NCBI GenBank assembly: GCA_944320965.1
Contig: CALUJO010000002.1
Coordinates: 1 to 64,000, forward strand
Direction: 5' to 3'
Length of the DNA: 64,000 bases
From: an uncultured Bacteroidaceae bacterium
Lineage (GTDB): Bacteria; Bacteroidota; Bacteroidia; Bacteroidales; Bacteroidaceae
Each line of letters opens with the position of its first letter. Position 1 is the first letter of the stretch. A model generated the notes under the pieces. It worked only from the letters and a program-made list of their open reading frames with translations, was not told where the DNA came from and did no database searches. This document shows positions 36,610 to 46,172 of the stretch, piece by piece. The position numbers and the translations under genes are program-made.

Positions 36610-37986
36610 TCAGGAAACAATATGCGGAAGATTTACAATGAATGTAGTTCCCTCACCCACTGATGAATGAACCTCAATCCTTCCACCGTGCAAATCCACT
36701 ATCTTCTTGACAAGCGCCATACCTATACCGTATCCATGGGCATAACCTTTGTTCTCGCCACGTCGGAAAGGCTGGAAAATATTGCGGGCATCCTCTTCGG
36801 ACATACCAAGTCCGTTGTCACTGAACCTGAGTATGGTCATTGAATCCCAATATGAAATGTGAACAACCGATGTCTTGTTTTCCGAATACTTGCAGTTGTT
36901 CTCTATCAGATTGACAAAGGCATTTGTCAGCAGATAACCGTTTGCACGCACTGTAACAAAGCTGTCATCTTCAATATCTTCCTGAAAAATAACATCAACC
37001 TTATAGTCAGGATGCAGTTTTCTTACGTGCTGCACCGAATCGATAAGCAACTCGTCAACACGAAGTTCCTCAAACTTTATGCTCTCGGCGTTATAGTCGG
37101 CTTTTGCAAGTTTCAGAAGTCCGTCAATAAGCTGCGTAAGCCTTTGGGCATCATTCAGCATATTTTCTATGGCATGCCTGTATTCTTCGGTCGTTCTGTC
37201 CTTCATAAGCAGTATCTCCATCTCGGCCTTCATAGCTGCAACAGGCGTTCTCAACTCATGGGAAGCGTTGCTTACAAACATTTTCTGCGAATTGAATGCC
37301 TTTTCAAGGCGGTCGAAAAGCGAATTGAAAGTGACCGAAAGCTCATAAATCTCATCGTGATTTGAGTTTAGCGGAAGGCGTTTGTCCATACTGCTTGCCG
37401 TTATCTGTTCGGCTTCTTCAAGCAGTCTGTTTATAGGTTTAAGCGCAACATAGGCAAACAGGAAACCTGATATGACAATTATGGTAAAACATATAACCGA
37501 AACCGCTATCAGCAATCTTTTCAAGGCTGCAATGTTCTCACGCCCGTTACCGTCATACGCAACTGCTGTCAGCACATAGTCCTTGCCCTCAAAGCTGTAG
37601 TCCATTATGACAGCCTCGTACTCCCCCACATTAAGATTCATTACACCGCCTGCTTCTGCCATATTACGGAACATCAAAGTGTCCTCTTTCAGCAAGTCAA
37701 TATTTCCGGCATCGTGATAAATGAGGGTAAATGGTTTCTCATAAACGGCAACCTGTACCTCGTCAATGAACTGGCGGTTATTGTCATAGATACGGTGCAT
37801 TGTCTCGGGAGTTGAATCCCCGTTCAGGAAAAGCTGTGCCTTTGTAATTGCCTCACGCTGAAGTTCCTGAATGAACGTGCTCTTCCGGCTTTTTTCGCTG
37901 TGGGCGTATATGACAAACATGGTTGCCAGCATGAGCAATGCAGTCAGCATACTGTATTCAAGTGTCAGACGCAGTTTTATTTTCAT
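36610..37986 (-). CDS. HAMP-type sensor histidine kinase
   Basis: The 458-residue inner-membrane kinase has TM1 at about 12-28, a periplasmic domain of about 125 residues, TM2 at about 158-181 and a HAMP domain. HisKA follows with His243 (VSNASHELRTPVAAMKAEME), then HATPase with N/G1/G2 boxes (NLIENNCKYSEN, FSDNGLGMSEED, HGYGIGMALVKKI). It overlaps its response regulator by 4 bases (ATGA). Target genes are unknown; mgtA and two L,D-transpeptidase genes are neighbours. Confidence 0.93.
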   Translation of the reverse strand: MKIKLRLTLEYSMLTALLMLATMFVIYAHSEKSRKSTFIQELQREAITKAQLFLNGDSTPETMHRIYDNNRQFIDEVQVAVYEKPFTLIYHDAGNIDLLKEDTLMFRNMAEAGGVMNLNVGEYEAVIMDYSFEGKDYVLTAVAYDGNGRENIAALKRLLIAVSVICFTIIVISGFLFAYVALKPINRLLEEAEQITASSMDKRLPLNSNHDEIYELSVTFNSLFDRLEKAFNSQKMFVSNASHELRTPVAAMKAEMEILLMKDRTTEEYRHAIENMLNDAQRLTQLIDGLLKLAKADYNAESIKFEELRVDELLIDSVQHVRKLHPDYKVDVIFQEDIEDDSFVTVRANGYLLTNAFVNLIENNCKYSENKTSVVHISYWDSMTILRFSDNGLGMSEEDARNIFQPFRRGENKGYAHGYGIGMALVKKIVDLHGGRIEVHSSVGEGTTFIVNLPHIVS

Positions 37987-38675
37987 GGCTTGTCCGTGAA
38001 TATGAATCCCATTCCGGTACGGGTATGTATCAGCTTTACATCAAAATCCCTGTCAACCTTCTTGCGGAGATAATTTATATATACATCTATGAAATTTGTG
38101 CCTGTGTCAAAATGTGTATCCCAAACCTTTTCGGATATTTCATCACGGGTAATGATACGGTCGGCATTTTCGGCCATATAAAGAAGGAGCTTATATTCTT
38201 TTGGCGACAGTTTGATATCGGTTCCGCCCCTTGAAACCTTGCTTGTCTTTTTGTCTATCAACAGGTCGGCATATCTTACCTCTGAAGAGACCTCAACCTG
38301 CCCGCCTGATATTGTTCTTCTCTTCAACAGAATGTTTATCCTTGCTGCAAGTTCCCTGAAATCAAACGGTTTGACCATATAGTCGTCCGCACCGGCATCA
38401 AAGCCGTCCAGCTTGTCATCAGTGGACCCAAGAGCCGTAAGCATCAAAACAGGAACATCTGGATTAAGTTTCCTTATCTCACGGCAAAGTTCAAACCCAT
38501 TCATTCCGGGCAATATCACATCCGAAACGACAAGACTGAAACCTCCCGACTTGAAAAGCCTCAACCCCATATCACCGTCATAGGCAACGGCTGCATCAAA
38601 ACCTAGTTCGCAAAGTCCTGTTTTTATAAGCTGCGCTACACGCTGTTCATCTTCTATCACAAGTATCTTATGCAT
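37983..38675 (-). CDS. OmpR-family response regulator
   Basis: The 230-residue protein has a receiver domain with phospho-acceptor Asp52 (VVSDVILPGMNG) and Lys in MVKPFDFRELAARI, followed by a winged-helix DNA-binding domain (about 130-228; LSPKEYKLLLYMAENADRII). It is the first gene of the two-component unit. It may be read together with the L,D-transpeptidase gene 66 bases upstream. Confidence 0.94.
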   Translation of the reverse strand: MHKILVIEDEQRVAQLIKTGLCELGFDAAVAYDGDMGLRLFKSGGFSLVVSDVILPGMNGFELCREIRKLNPDVPVLMLTALGSTDDKLDGFDAGADDYMVKPFDFRELAARINILLKRRTISGGQVEVSSEVRYADLLIDKKTSKVSRGGTDIKLSPKEYKLLLYMAENADRIITRDEISEKVWDTHFDTGTNFIDVYINYLRKKVDRDFDVKLIHTRTGMGFIFTDKP

Positions 38676-38741
38676 CGGATATATGTTTTATTAAACCTTG
38701 CCTGCAGCCGCAAATAACCGGAACAATTATCATGACGGTTA

Positions 38742-39461
38742 TCACAGTCGGGCAGACAACAGCGATTTGTCAATAAACTTACTCTTTGAAAGATAATATT
38801 CACTGTCGGCATAAATGAACATTACGCTGCCTCCCTTTATAGTGTCTATTATCTTTTTTGTCATTTCCTGTGGTATTGCAGGGCAACCAAGACTACGGCC
38901 AAGCATTCCTCCATTTCTGGCAACCTGAGGATTACAATAGTCTGCTCCATGGACCACTATAGCCCTTTGTCTTGCATTGTCATTGAAACCTTTTTCAAGT
39001 CCATCGAGTGCAAGCGAATATCCGTTTTTCCCGTTATACACGTTATCGGTAAGATAAAAACCGAGCGAACTCATATAGGACCCGTATTTGTTGGAGAACT
39101 CTCTTGCATAGACAGTTCCGCTGTTTCGCCCGTGAGATACAACCGAAGAACATACAAGTTTCCTGTTCTTCATGTCAATGACAAACATGCGTTCATTGGA
39201 TGACGGTTGCGAAAAATCTATTATAGTCAGCATTTCATTCCTTTGCCTGCCTATCTTTTCATATCCCGAAACAGCCTGCAGGAATATGCTTCTGTCAAGT
39301 TTTCCTTCAAGGCCAAGCGAACTGTACAATTCAATATAGTGCATGACTTTCCTGTTCCCGGACATATCCGGGTTCTCTTTTTCCATATCCGAACTGCTGC
39401 AAAGGAACATATTCATTCCGGAAAAGAATATAAGTAACAGAAACAGTAATGCTTTTTTCAT
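38742..39461 (-). CDS. murein L,D-transpeptidase catalytic domain family protein
   Basis: The 239-residue protein has a signal sequence ending in FLCSSS (Cys21, possible lipoprotein). The catalytic domain has VVHGADYC (His171) and GRSLGCPAI (Cys193). The long HGRNSGTVYAREFSNKYGSY segment is typical of the family of YkuD-like proteins annotated as murein L,D-transpeptidase catalytic domain. It would cross-link or trim peptidoglycan peptides in the periplasm. It differs from the next gene, which carries a classical YkuD-type core. Confidence 0.88.
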   Translation of the reverse strand: MKKALLFLLLIFFSGMNMFLCSSSDMEKENPDMSGNRKVMHYIELYSSLGLEGKLDRSIFLQAVSGYEKIGRQRNEMLTIIDFSQPSSNERMFVIDMKNRKLVCSSVVSHGRNSGTVYAREFSNKYGSYMSSLGFYLTDNVYNGKNGYSLALDGLEKGFNDNARQRAIVVHGADYCNPQVARNGGMLGRSLGCPAIPQEMTKKIIDTIKGGSVMFIYADSEYYLSKSKFIDKSLLSARL

Positions 39462-39538
39462 TTCCCTTTTTATAAATCAGCCGCAAAGATACGGAATATT
39501 GTATATATCACTTATTAATAGAAAGTTAAAAGATTATA

Positions 39539-40549
39539 TTATTCAAGAACAATAACAAGAGTTTCCCAAACGGGCATTGTTTTATAGACAAACTGTGCAT
39601 GGGATGTTGCATTTCTTACACACATATGCGAACGCGGTATTGTACCAAGTGACCAGCTGTATTCTATAGGGTCCTTTGCCGGAAGATTTACAGGTACCCC
39701 ATGAATATATGCACCACATGTGAAACGGCTTGCAAAAGGAGCAAATCCGCCAATCTCTCTTGTTCCGTCCTTCCAGAAATACATTTTTTCTTTCTTTTCC
39801 TGTATAATAAACACCCCAAGAGGGGTTTCCTTTGCATGAGGCGGCAAATACTGACCTGTAGTGGCAGGATTCATGCTCAATATGTCCCAATGCGCACGCG
39901 AAATATGCTTCAAAGTGGCAATATTCTGGTCTCCACGGTCTATAAATACGGCATAACGGAATTTTATGCCTGGCTTCAAAAAGTGTACATATCTGCTCGG
40001 AATAAACCAGTCTTCTTCTTTTCCGACAGGCCTTATCCTAAGGAAAGTACCGACAGAATCCTTAAACTCGGCAATATTACCGTCGCGAGCATAAATTATG
40101 GCATTTAAAGTATCGTCAGGGAAATAAAGAGGAGCAGACTGGAACTTTTCTACCATCAGGGTATCACATACCAAATCGTACTCATTCCTTTTAAAGTTGA
40201 ACACAGCAGGCGCTTCCTGGTTCTTGTTCTTATAATTCTGTATTACAACCCATTGTCTGTCAGTTTTCTGCATGTTCTCTATATACAGCAGATACTGCTT
40301 TATTCTGTTCCACTTGAAAGAACGTTCTTTCTTGTTGTATTCATATTTATCGGCAAGAGTGTACTTGTCATATTTGAAATTCTTGGTCAGACGCATCTCC
40401 GGTAAAGTAACGTCCAGGACAAGAGGTTCATCATATATTACTATTTCGGGAGGCGGTTCGGGTACTGTAACCTCTTTATGTTCTACAGGCTGACCGCAAC
40501 CTGACAAACAAGCCCAAAGAAGATGCAGCATATATATACCATATTTCAT
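39539..40549 (-). CDS. YkuD-type L,D-transpeptidase lipoprotein with variant active-site motif
   Basis: The 336-residue protein has a short lipoprotein signal (WACLSGCG, Cys18) and a Pro-rich linker. A C-terminal YkuD-like core holds IHGVPVN (His283) and PRSHMCVRN (Cys310). The usual motif is SxGCxR; here Met stands in place of Gly. The spacing of 27 residues between His and Cys is longer than in compact YkuD enzymes. Still likely an active Cys transpeptidase, but the substitution deserves a check. It is 77 bases from the other L,D-transpeptidase gene. Confidence 0.85.
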   Translation of the reverse strand: MKYGIYMLHLLWACLSGCGQPVEHKEVTVPEPPPEIVIYDEPLVLDVTLPEMRLTKNFKYDKYTLADKYEYNKKERSFKWNRIKQYLLYIENMQKTDRQWVVIQNYKNKNQEAPAVFNFKRNEYDLVCDTLMVEKFQSAPLYFPDDTLNAIIYARDGNIAEFKDSVGTFLRIRPVGKEEDWFIPSRYVHFLKPGIKFRYAVFIDRGDQNIATLKHISRAHWDILSMNPATTGQYLPPHAKETPLGVFIIQEKKEKMYFWKDGTREIGGFAPFASRFTCGAYIHGVPVNLPAKDPIEYSWSLGTIPRSHMCVRNATSHAQFVYKTMPVWETLVIVLE

Positions 40550-40570
40550 GACAGAATAATGCTTTATTCG

Positions 40571-41044
40571 TTACACCAATGCAAAAATTGCTGCAAACAG
40601 AAAATATACAACTATTGCAATCTTGATGATTGTTCCGGAAATAAATCCCAGAAAAGCTCCGAAACCTGCTTTCAAAGACAGATTAAAATCATTTGTCTTT
40701 ATAAACTCACCTATGACTGCACCTAAAAAAGGACCAAGAATTATACCCAGAGGTCCGGCAAAAAGTCCGACAATAACACCAATATTGCACCCCCATACAC
40801 CGTAACTGCTTCCGCCGAACTTCTTTGTTCCTATTGAAGGTATAACAAAGTCTAATATCTGAATTATAATAACAAGTACTGCCCACACCACAAGTTGCGT
40901 TACAGAGAACTGCACTTTATCGGTAAAATGCAGCAAAAGCATGCCAACATACGACAATGGCGGACCGGGTAGGGCCGGAAGAACAGAACCTGCCAGCCCT
41001 ATCAGTATGCACAGAAAAGCAAATATTATCAATAATATATCCAT
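40571..41044 (-). CDS. DUF456 family membrane protein
   Basis: The 157-residue hydrophobic protein has four or five membrane segments with Gly-rich loops (GLAGSVLPALPGPPLSYVGM; GPLGIILGPFLGAVIGEFI), the pattern of DUF456. Function of the family is unknown. It follows the 105-residue gene by 3 bases and precedes the L,D-transpeptidase gene by 21 bases, so one operon is likely. Confidence 0.87.
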   Translation of the reverse strand: MDILLIIFAFLCILIGLAGSVLPALPGPPLSYVGMLLLHFTDKVQFSVTQLVVWAVLVIIIQILDFVIPSIGTKKFGGSSYGVWGCNIGVIVGLFAGPLGIILGPFLGAVIGEFIKTNDFNLSLKAGFGAFLGFISGTIIKIAIVVYFLFAAIFALV

Positions 41045-41047
41045 ATA

Positions 41048-41365
41048 TTATTCCTGAACTTCCGGTGTTTGCAAAGCAGGAGCCTTTTCATTATAAAGGT
41101 CTATCAACTGTTTAAGTCCAAAAGCCTTCATATCCTTATGATATATAACGTCTATGCACAAATCAAGAAGTGCCTTGCTGTTTATATCTTCAGATACAAG
41201 AAGTGAACGGACATTGAGTTTCAGTTTGTCAAGGACAGGTTCGTCTATAATACCATGACTGTCTGTCAGATCCTGAAACAAAGAATATTCCTTTATTGTA
41301 GCCAGATGTTCATCAGAAATGTCTATATGTCTTGTTCCTGATTTGTTTGCCTGAATTTTATACAT
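41048..41365 (-). CDS. small soluble protein of unknown function
   Basis: A 105-residue acidic, helix-rich protein without signal or membrane segments. It opens MYKIQANKSGTRHIDISDEH and contains two helical stretches near 50-95 (LLVSEDINSKALLDLCIDVI). No family recognised. It starts the 41365-to-39539 gene string. Confidence 0.65.
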   Translation of the reverse strand: MYKIQANKSGTRHIDISDEHLATIKEYSLFQDLTDSHGIIDEPVLDKLKLNVRSLLVSEDINSKALLDLCIDVIYHKDMKAFGLKQLIDLYNEKAPALQTPEVQE

Positions 41366-41474
41366 AGTTCTATAATATTAGATTGTTTGAACAAATATAC
41401 TTGAAATCTTTTAATATCCCAAAATGATACACATTTTAAATATGCTGTTCCGCCACTTTTATAAAATGACAATA

Positions 41475-42917
41475 CTATGATTCGACATCACCTGTAAAAC
41501 GTGGCAACGTAAATATAAATTCCAATCCTCCTGAAGCCGACTTGCGCGCCGTTATACTGCCGTTATGCAAAATAACGGCATTCTTGACAATTGCCAGTCC
41601 TAGACCGGTTCCGCCAAGTTTTCTTGAACGCCCCTTGTCAACTCTGTAAAACCTCTCGAAAAGATGAGGCAGGTGCTTTTCCTCAACCCCTACCCCGTTG
41701 TCGGCAAAACTGATTGTGTACATTTCATCGGTCATAGTGACACACTTTACTGTTATCGCCGAATTCGGACCGGCATAAGCAATTGCATTGTCTGTAAGGT
41801 TTCTGAATATTGAATAAAGAAGAGAATAGTTTCCCTCGATATTTACCTGCGGACTGACAAGATTATACACAGCCATCCCCTTATCGCTTAGCTGAAGGGC
41901 ACATTCACTTTGTATTGTCTCCAACAGACGAAGCAGATTTACACGCTCTAATTCAAACTGTTCTGTTGCCTCGTCCATCCTGTTCAACGAAGAAATATCA
42001 TTCAGCAGACTGCTAAGACGAGTTGCCTGATTATAGCACCTGCCTATAAACTGCTGTCTGGTTGCTTCTGCCATATCAGGATTGGATACTATGGTTTCAA
42101 GATAACCCATAATACTGCTTACAGGTGTCTTGAGCTCGTGCGAAATATTCTGTGTAAGTTGCCTTTTCAGTCTTATCTTGTCTTCTTCGCTCTTTTTAAC
42201 CTGCGCATAAAGCTCGACTATATGATTTGAAATTTCCCCAAGTTCATTATTCGGAAAATCAAGTTTTATATCCTCTATATTCTCATTCTTTTCTGCCTTT
42301 CGGGCAAAATTATAGAGCTGGGTAATTGTTTTTCCTATCTTGTTTGTGTACTTGTAAAATACAAAAATAAGTATCAAGGACAATATTGCTATTGCCCATA
42401 AATACCTTGAATCTGCACTGAGGACATTAAGAAGATTTACATCATAAGGAAGAGAAGAACGTATGACATATCCTTCGTCATCAAAATAATTTGCAGAATA
42501 GAAGTACTCCTGCTTATCTGTCTCGGAACGTCGTGAAATTGTATAACCGTTACCTTTCAGGATTGCCTCCATAACTTCATGCCGGTTCAGATGATTGTTT
42601 ATCAATTGCTTTCCGGAACTGTCATAAATTACATCACCGGTCCGGTCTATTATGGTTATTCGCGGCTTTTCCATCTTTGGCAAAAACTTCTCGGACCAAA
42701 GAATGTCCAAAAAACGGTTAACGACCGAATCGGAAAACTCCTTGTCTTCAAGATACTCATCCAAACGCAGATTTATGGACTGGAGCATGGTATCAAGCAA
42801 TTCTATCCTGTATGTCTTTTCCCTATTGTACTGAAATATAATAAAACCGGAAACAAAGGTAAGAAACAGAATAAGGACTGAAAGGAAAAGTCTTGTACTG
42901 AACTTCAGGGATTTCAT
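41475..42917 (-). CDS. PhoR-like sensor histidine kinase
   Basis: The 480-residue kinase has TM1 (about 9-28), a periplasmic PAS-like domain (about 30-165; ITIIDRTGDVIYDSSGKQL), TM2 (about 172-188) and HAMP-like linker. HisKA follows with His260 (QNISHELKTPVSSIMGYLET) and a HATPase with GTGLGLAIVKNAV. Placement beside a PhoB-like regulator and a PiT phosphate transporter suggests phosphate sensing; this is inferred from context. Confidence 0.92.
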   Translation of the reverse strand: MKSLKFSTRLFLSVLILFLTFVSGFIIFQYNREKTYRIELLDTMLQSINLRLDEYLEDKEFSDSVVNRFLDILWSEKFLPKMEKPRITIIDRTGDVIYDSSGKQLINNHLNRHEVMEAILKGNGYTISRRSETDKQEYFYSANYFDDEGYVIRSSLPYDVNLLNVLSADSRYLWAIAILSLILIFVFYKYTNKIGKTITQLYNFARKAEKNENIEDIKLDFPNNELGEISNHIVELYAQVKKSEEDKIRLKRQLTQNISHELKTPVSSIMGYLETIVSNPDMAEATRQQFIGRCYNQATRLSSLLNDISSLNRMDEATEQFELERVNLLRLLETIQSECALQLSDKGMAVYNLVSPQVNIEGNYSLLYSIFRNLTDNAIAYAGPNSAITVKCVTMTDEMYTISFADNGVGVEEKHLPHLFERFYRVDKGRSRKLGGTGLGLAIVKNAVILHNGSITARKSASGGLEFIFTLPRFTGDVES

Positions 42918-42931
42918 ACCATATCTATCAA

Positions 42932-43624
42932 TTATTCCTTGTCATTGAAATAATAGCCATAGCCCATTCTTGTAGATATGCACTTGCCATACTCGCCAAT
43001 CTTCTTGCGCAGACGTGTAATATTTACGTCAACTGTTCTGTCAAGAACGTAAACTTCGTCATTCCATATCTTTTCAAGCAGTTCTTCACGTGAAAATACC
43101 TTTCCCCTGTTCTGCAGCAAAAGCAGAAGAATCTCAAATTCCTTTTTGGTCAGTGCAACAAGCTCTCCGTCAATTTCAATCTGTTTCTTGTCCGTATGAA
43201 CTATTAAAGACCTGTACTTCAAGTCACTGTTTTGTGAAAGACTTTCTTTTGGAGTTGCACGTCTAAGCACTGCCTTCACTCTAAGCAATACCTCCTTTAT
43301 GGAATAAGGTTTGGAAATGTAATCGTCGGCACCAATATTAAGTCCCGTACAAATATCATTTTCGGTATCCTTTGCCGTAACGAATATAATAGGTATATTT
43401 TCTGTACTCTTGTCCTTCTTGAGGATATTAGCCATCTTGAAACCGGATATTTCACCCATCATAACATCAAGTAGCAAAAGATCATACTTTGTCAAATCCA
43501 ATTTTAAAGCATCCTCTGCCGAATATGCCACATCTACAATATAATTTTCGTTTTCCAAATTGAACTTGAGGATTTCACACAAATCCTCTTCGTCATCTAC
43601 TACTAATATGCGGTAATCGTTCAT
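42932..43624 (-). CDS. PhoB-like response regulator
   Basis: A 230-residue OmpR/PhoB-class regulator. Receiver residues are Asp10/11, phospho-acceptor Asp53 (LLLDVMMGEISG) and the Lys in YISKPYSIKEVLL. The C-terminal winged helix covers about 135-228 (LTKKEFEILLLLLQNRGKVF). Its gene precedes the kinase gene by 14 bases. A TATCTTTG -7 box on minus lies at 43644-43651. Confidence 0.93.
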   Translation of the reverse strand: MNDYRILVVDDEEDLCEILKFNLENENYIVDVAYSAEDALKLDLTKYDLLLLDVMMGEISGFKMANILKKDKSTENIPIIFVTAKDTENDICTGLNIGADDYISKPYSIKEVLLRVKAVLRRATPKESLSQNSDLKYRSLIVHTDKKQIEIDGELVALTKKEFEILLLLLQNRGKVFSREELLEKIWNDEVYVLDRTVDVNITRLRKKIGEYGKCISTRMGYGYYFNDKE

Positions 43625-43643
43625 ATATTGAATGTTTTATTGG

Positions 43644-43651
43644 CAAAGATA
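43644..43651 (-). promoter_or_regulatory. -7 box of the phoB-like gene
   Basis: On minus, TATCTTTG followed by CCAAT, 20 bases before the ATG. The box sits just after the terminator of the PiT gene. Confidence 0.5.
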
Positions 43652-43661
43652 ACACTTATTA

Positions 43662-43686
43662 CAAAAAAAGCCCACCGAAGTGGGCT
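43662..43686 (-). terminator. Terminator after the PiT gene
   Basis: On minus, AGCCCAC (43686-43680), loop TTCG, GTGGGCT (43675-43669) and a TTTTTTT tract. Confidence 0.9.
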
Positions 43687-43708
43687 ATTGTATGACATTT
43701 ATATCATT

Positions 43709-45955
43709 TTAATTTTCCTTGTTGAACTTATCAACCGCACGAAGCAAATGTCTCAACTGACTGATAATTTCCTCGGATTCCTGAATCATGTTCAGATAAA
43801 CATAAGAAACCGAGATATTGCAGCTGTCATTGTGAAGCCTTTCTATCTGTTTCTTTCTAAGATTAGAGAAAGATTCTTTCAGACGACTACAGTCATTTCT
43901 CAATTCCGAAATGCTTCCATATTCCTTAGTCTGTATAATCTCACTTGTTCTGCCTAACATATATATAACGTTATCACGTAAAGGAAGGAATTCTTTAACA
44001 CATTCCTGAGACAACTGGGTGAAATTGTTGTCAACATGTTCTTCGCAAGGTTCGCATATACGTCTCAGACAGTACATAAGCTGCTGACAGCTGTTCATGC
44101 TCAAATGCATCCATGTACTCTTTTCAATTGCAATATCGTTGGTTGTCTTACGCAATGCTATGATTTCTTTTCTTCTTGTCTTCTTGAGCATTTTCTTTTC
44201 CTCACGGATAGCGATGTCTGCTCTTCTCAGACTTTTCAGTTCTTCCTTGATAAATCCGTCAGTTATCAAAGTATATGTCTGTGAAGCAAACTCAAGATTC
44301 TTTAATTCGGATGCTGTTACATGCTGTTTCAGCAATGCCCAAACTTCATTCTTGTCTTCTGTAGCAATTATTTTTGAGAATATTTCATCCTCAACTTCTT
44401 TATTTCCTTTCTTTTTGAACAATACATGGCTTCTTAAAAGTACAAATATTGCCAAAGCAACCATCAGCACACAAACCACAATACCTCCAAAGTACATTAT
44501 AATTGCAATTATTGCAGTAAATATAAATGCTGCACCGGCAGTAAGGAACCATCCGCCAATCACAGATATAACACCTGTTATTCTGAATACAGCACTTTCA
44601 CGTCCCCAAGCCTTGTCAGCCAATGAAGTACCCATTGCAACCATAAAAGTTACATAAGTAGTTGAAAGAGGCAGTTTAAGAGATGTACCCAATGCGATAA
44701 GAAGACCGGCAAGAACCAGATTTACAGATGCACGTACCAGGTCAAATGCAGCTCCGTTTTCCAGAATAATCTCTTCGTTGTTCAATCGTTTGTTTGCCCA
44801 ATCCTTTACCGGCTGAGGAACAATCTTCAATATATTGTTAACGGCAGAAGTTGTATTTCTTACAAGACTTCTTGCTACTTTGGAAGAGCCGAACATTTCA
44901 TCGCCGCCATCCTGCTTTGACAAGTCAACAGATGTCTTGATAACATTCTTCGCTTTCTTAGAAGTTGCAAGGGCAAAAACCATAATCGCACCTGCAATAA
45001 TAAGGAATATAGTAGGTGTTTTTGCAGGACCGTTCAATGAATCCATCAAAAGTGAACCAGGATCTCCGTTACCTTCTGCAAGGTAGGTAATATATGAATC
45101 ATAACCGGCCAAAGGAACACCAATAAAGTTAACAAGGTCATTTCCGGCAAATGCCATAGCCAGTGAGAATGTACCAAGCATAACTATAACCTTGAATACA
45201 TTTACCTTCATGAAGTGAAGTATCTGCATGATTACAGAGAATACAACAAAGCATATTCCGACAATCATTAATGTATTGTCTGCAACCCATTGTTTGTTTT
45301 CCGGAGTCATGAAAGTTAGGTCTTTAACACCTTTAATAAGCATGAAATAAATAATGGCTGTTGCTGCAAGACCGCCGAACCAACCGATTTTCCAAGTCAG
45401 ATTCTTCTTATAGTTAAAAGAAAACAGGAGTCTTGTAAGGTATTGAACCAATGTTCCGAATACAAATGCTATTGCTACAGAAACAAATATTGCAATTATA
45501 ACAGAAAGAGCCTTATCGGTATTAAGAAGATCGCTCATTCCAAGAGCTCCAGTCTCGTCTCCAGAAATCTTTATCAATGCTATTGCAAATGCAGCACCAA
45601 GCAATTCAAACACCATTGATACGGTTGTTGATGTCGGCATGCCCAATGAATTGAAAATATCAAGCAATATCACATCCGTAACCATTACGGCAAGGAAGAT
45701 GCACATTATTTCATTAAAGTAATAATTTTCTGGCAAGACGATACCATGACGCGCTATTTCCATCATACCGTTGCTCATTGCCGCTCCAAGAAAAACACCG
45801 ACAGCCGCAATGATTATAACTGTTTTAAAAGATGCAGCCTTTGAACCTACTGCCGAATTCAGGAAGTTCACAGCATCATTACTTACCCCGACCATAAGAT
45901 CGAAAATGGCAAGCATAAACAGGAAGATTACAAATCCTAAATAAATTGTTTCCAT
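43709..45955 (-). CDS. PiT-family inorganic phosphate transporter with PhoU/DUF47-like tail
   Basis: The 748-residue protein has two PHO4 signature regions: DLMVGVSNDAVNFLNSAVGS near the N-terminus and FAGNDLVNFIGVPLAGYDS in the middle. About 11 membrane segments follow up to residue 530. A cytoplasmic, charged helical tail (about 530-748) resembles DUF47/PhoU-like helical bundles. It imports phosphate with H+ or Na+. The fused regulatory tail and the adjoining PhoBR-like pair point to phosphate control. TATTTTTG on minus at 45993-46000 is a candidate -7 box. Confidence 0.92.
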   Translation of the reverse strand: METIYLGFVIFLFMLAIFDLMVGVSNDAVNFLNSAVGSKAASFKTVIIIAAVGVFLGAAMSNGMMEIARHGIVLPENYYFNEIMCIFLAVMVTDVILLDIFNSLGMPTSTTVSMVFELLGAAFAIALIKISGDETGALGMSDLLNTDKALSVIIAIFVSVAIAFVFGTLVQYLTRLLFSFNYKKNLTWKIGWFGGLAATAIIYFMLIKGVKDLTFMTPENKQWVADNTLMIVGICFVVFSVIMQILHFMKVNVFKVIVMLGTFSLAMAFAGNDLVNFIGVPLAGYDSYITYLAEGNGDPGSLLMDSLNGPAKTPTIFLIIAGAIMVFALATSKKAKNVIKTSVDLSKQDGGDEMFGSSKVARSLVRNTTSAVNNILKIVPQPVKDWANKRLNNEEIILENGAAFDLVRASVNLVLAGLLIALGTSLKLPLSTTYVTFMVAMGTSLADKAWGRESAVFRITGVISVIGGWFLTAGAAFIFTAIIAIIMYFGGIVVCVLMVALAIFVLLRSHVLFKKKGNKEVEDEIFSKIIATEDKNEVWALLKQHVTASELKNLEFASQTYTLITDGFIKEELKSLRRADIAIREEKKMLKKTRRKEIIALRKTTNDIAIEKSTWMHLSMNSCQQLMYCLRRICEPCEEHVDNNFTQLSQECVKEFLPLRDNVIYMLGRTSEIIQTKEYGSISELRNDCSRLKESFSNLRKKQIERLHNDSCNISVSYVYLNMIQESEEIISQLRHLLRAVDKFNKEN

Positions 45956-46132
45956 TCTTTTTCTTTGTCTTTTTATTCTACATTTTATGGTGCAAAAATA
46001 TTCGCGTCATATTATATTGATGTTTCATTGATATTACGTTTTTATTACACAATACAATGTACATATCATATACACAAAGGTTATTTATACAAAAAAGATT
46101 ACCAGATGTAAATCTATTTGAAGAAAAAAACG

Positions 46133-46140
46133 TACCTTTG
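46133..46140 (+). promoter_or_regulatory. -7 box of the PCMD cluster
   Basis: TACCTTTG followed by CAATG, 33 bases before the ATG at 46173. No good -33 box at the expected spacing. Confidence 0.5.
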
Positions 46141-46172
46141 CAATGAAAATTAAAAACTAAGAAATTTAAGAC

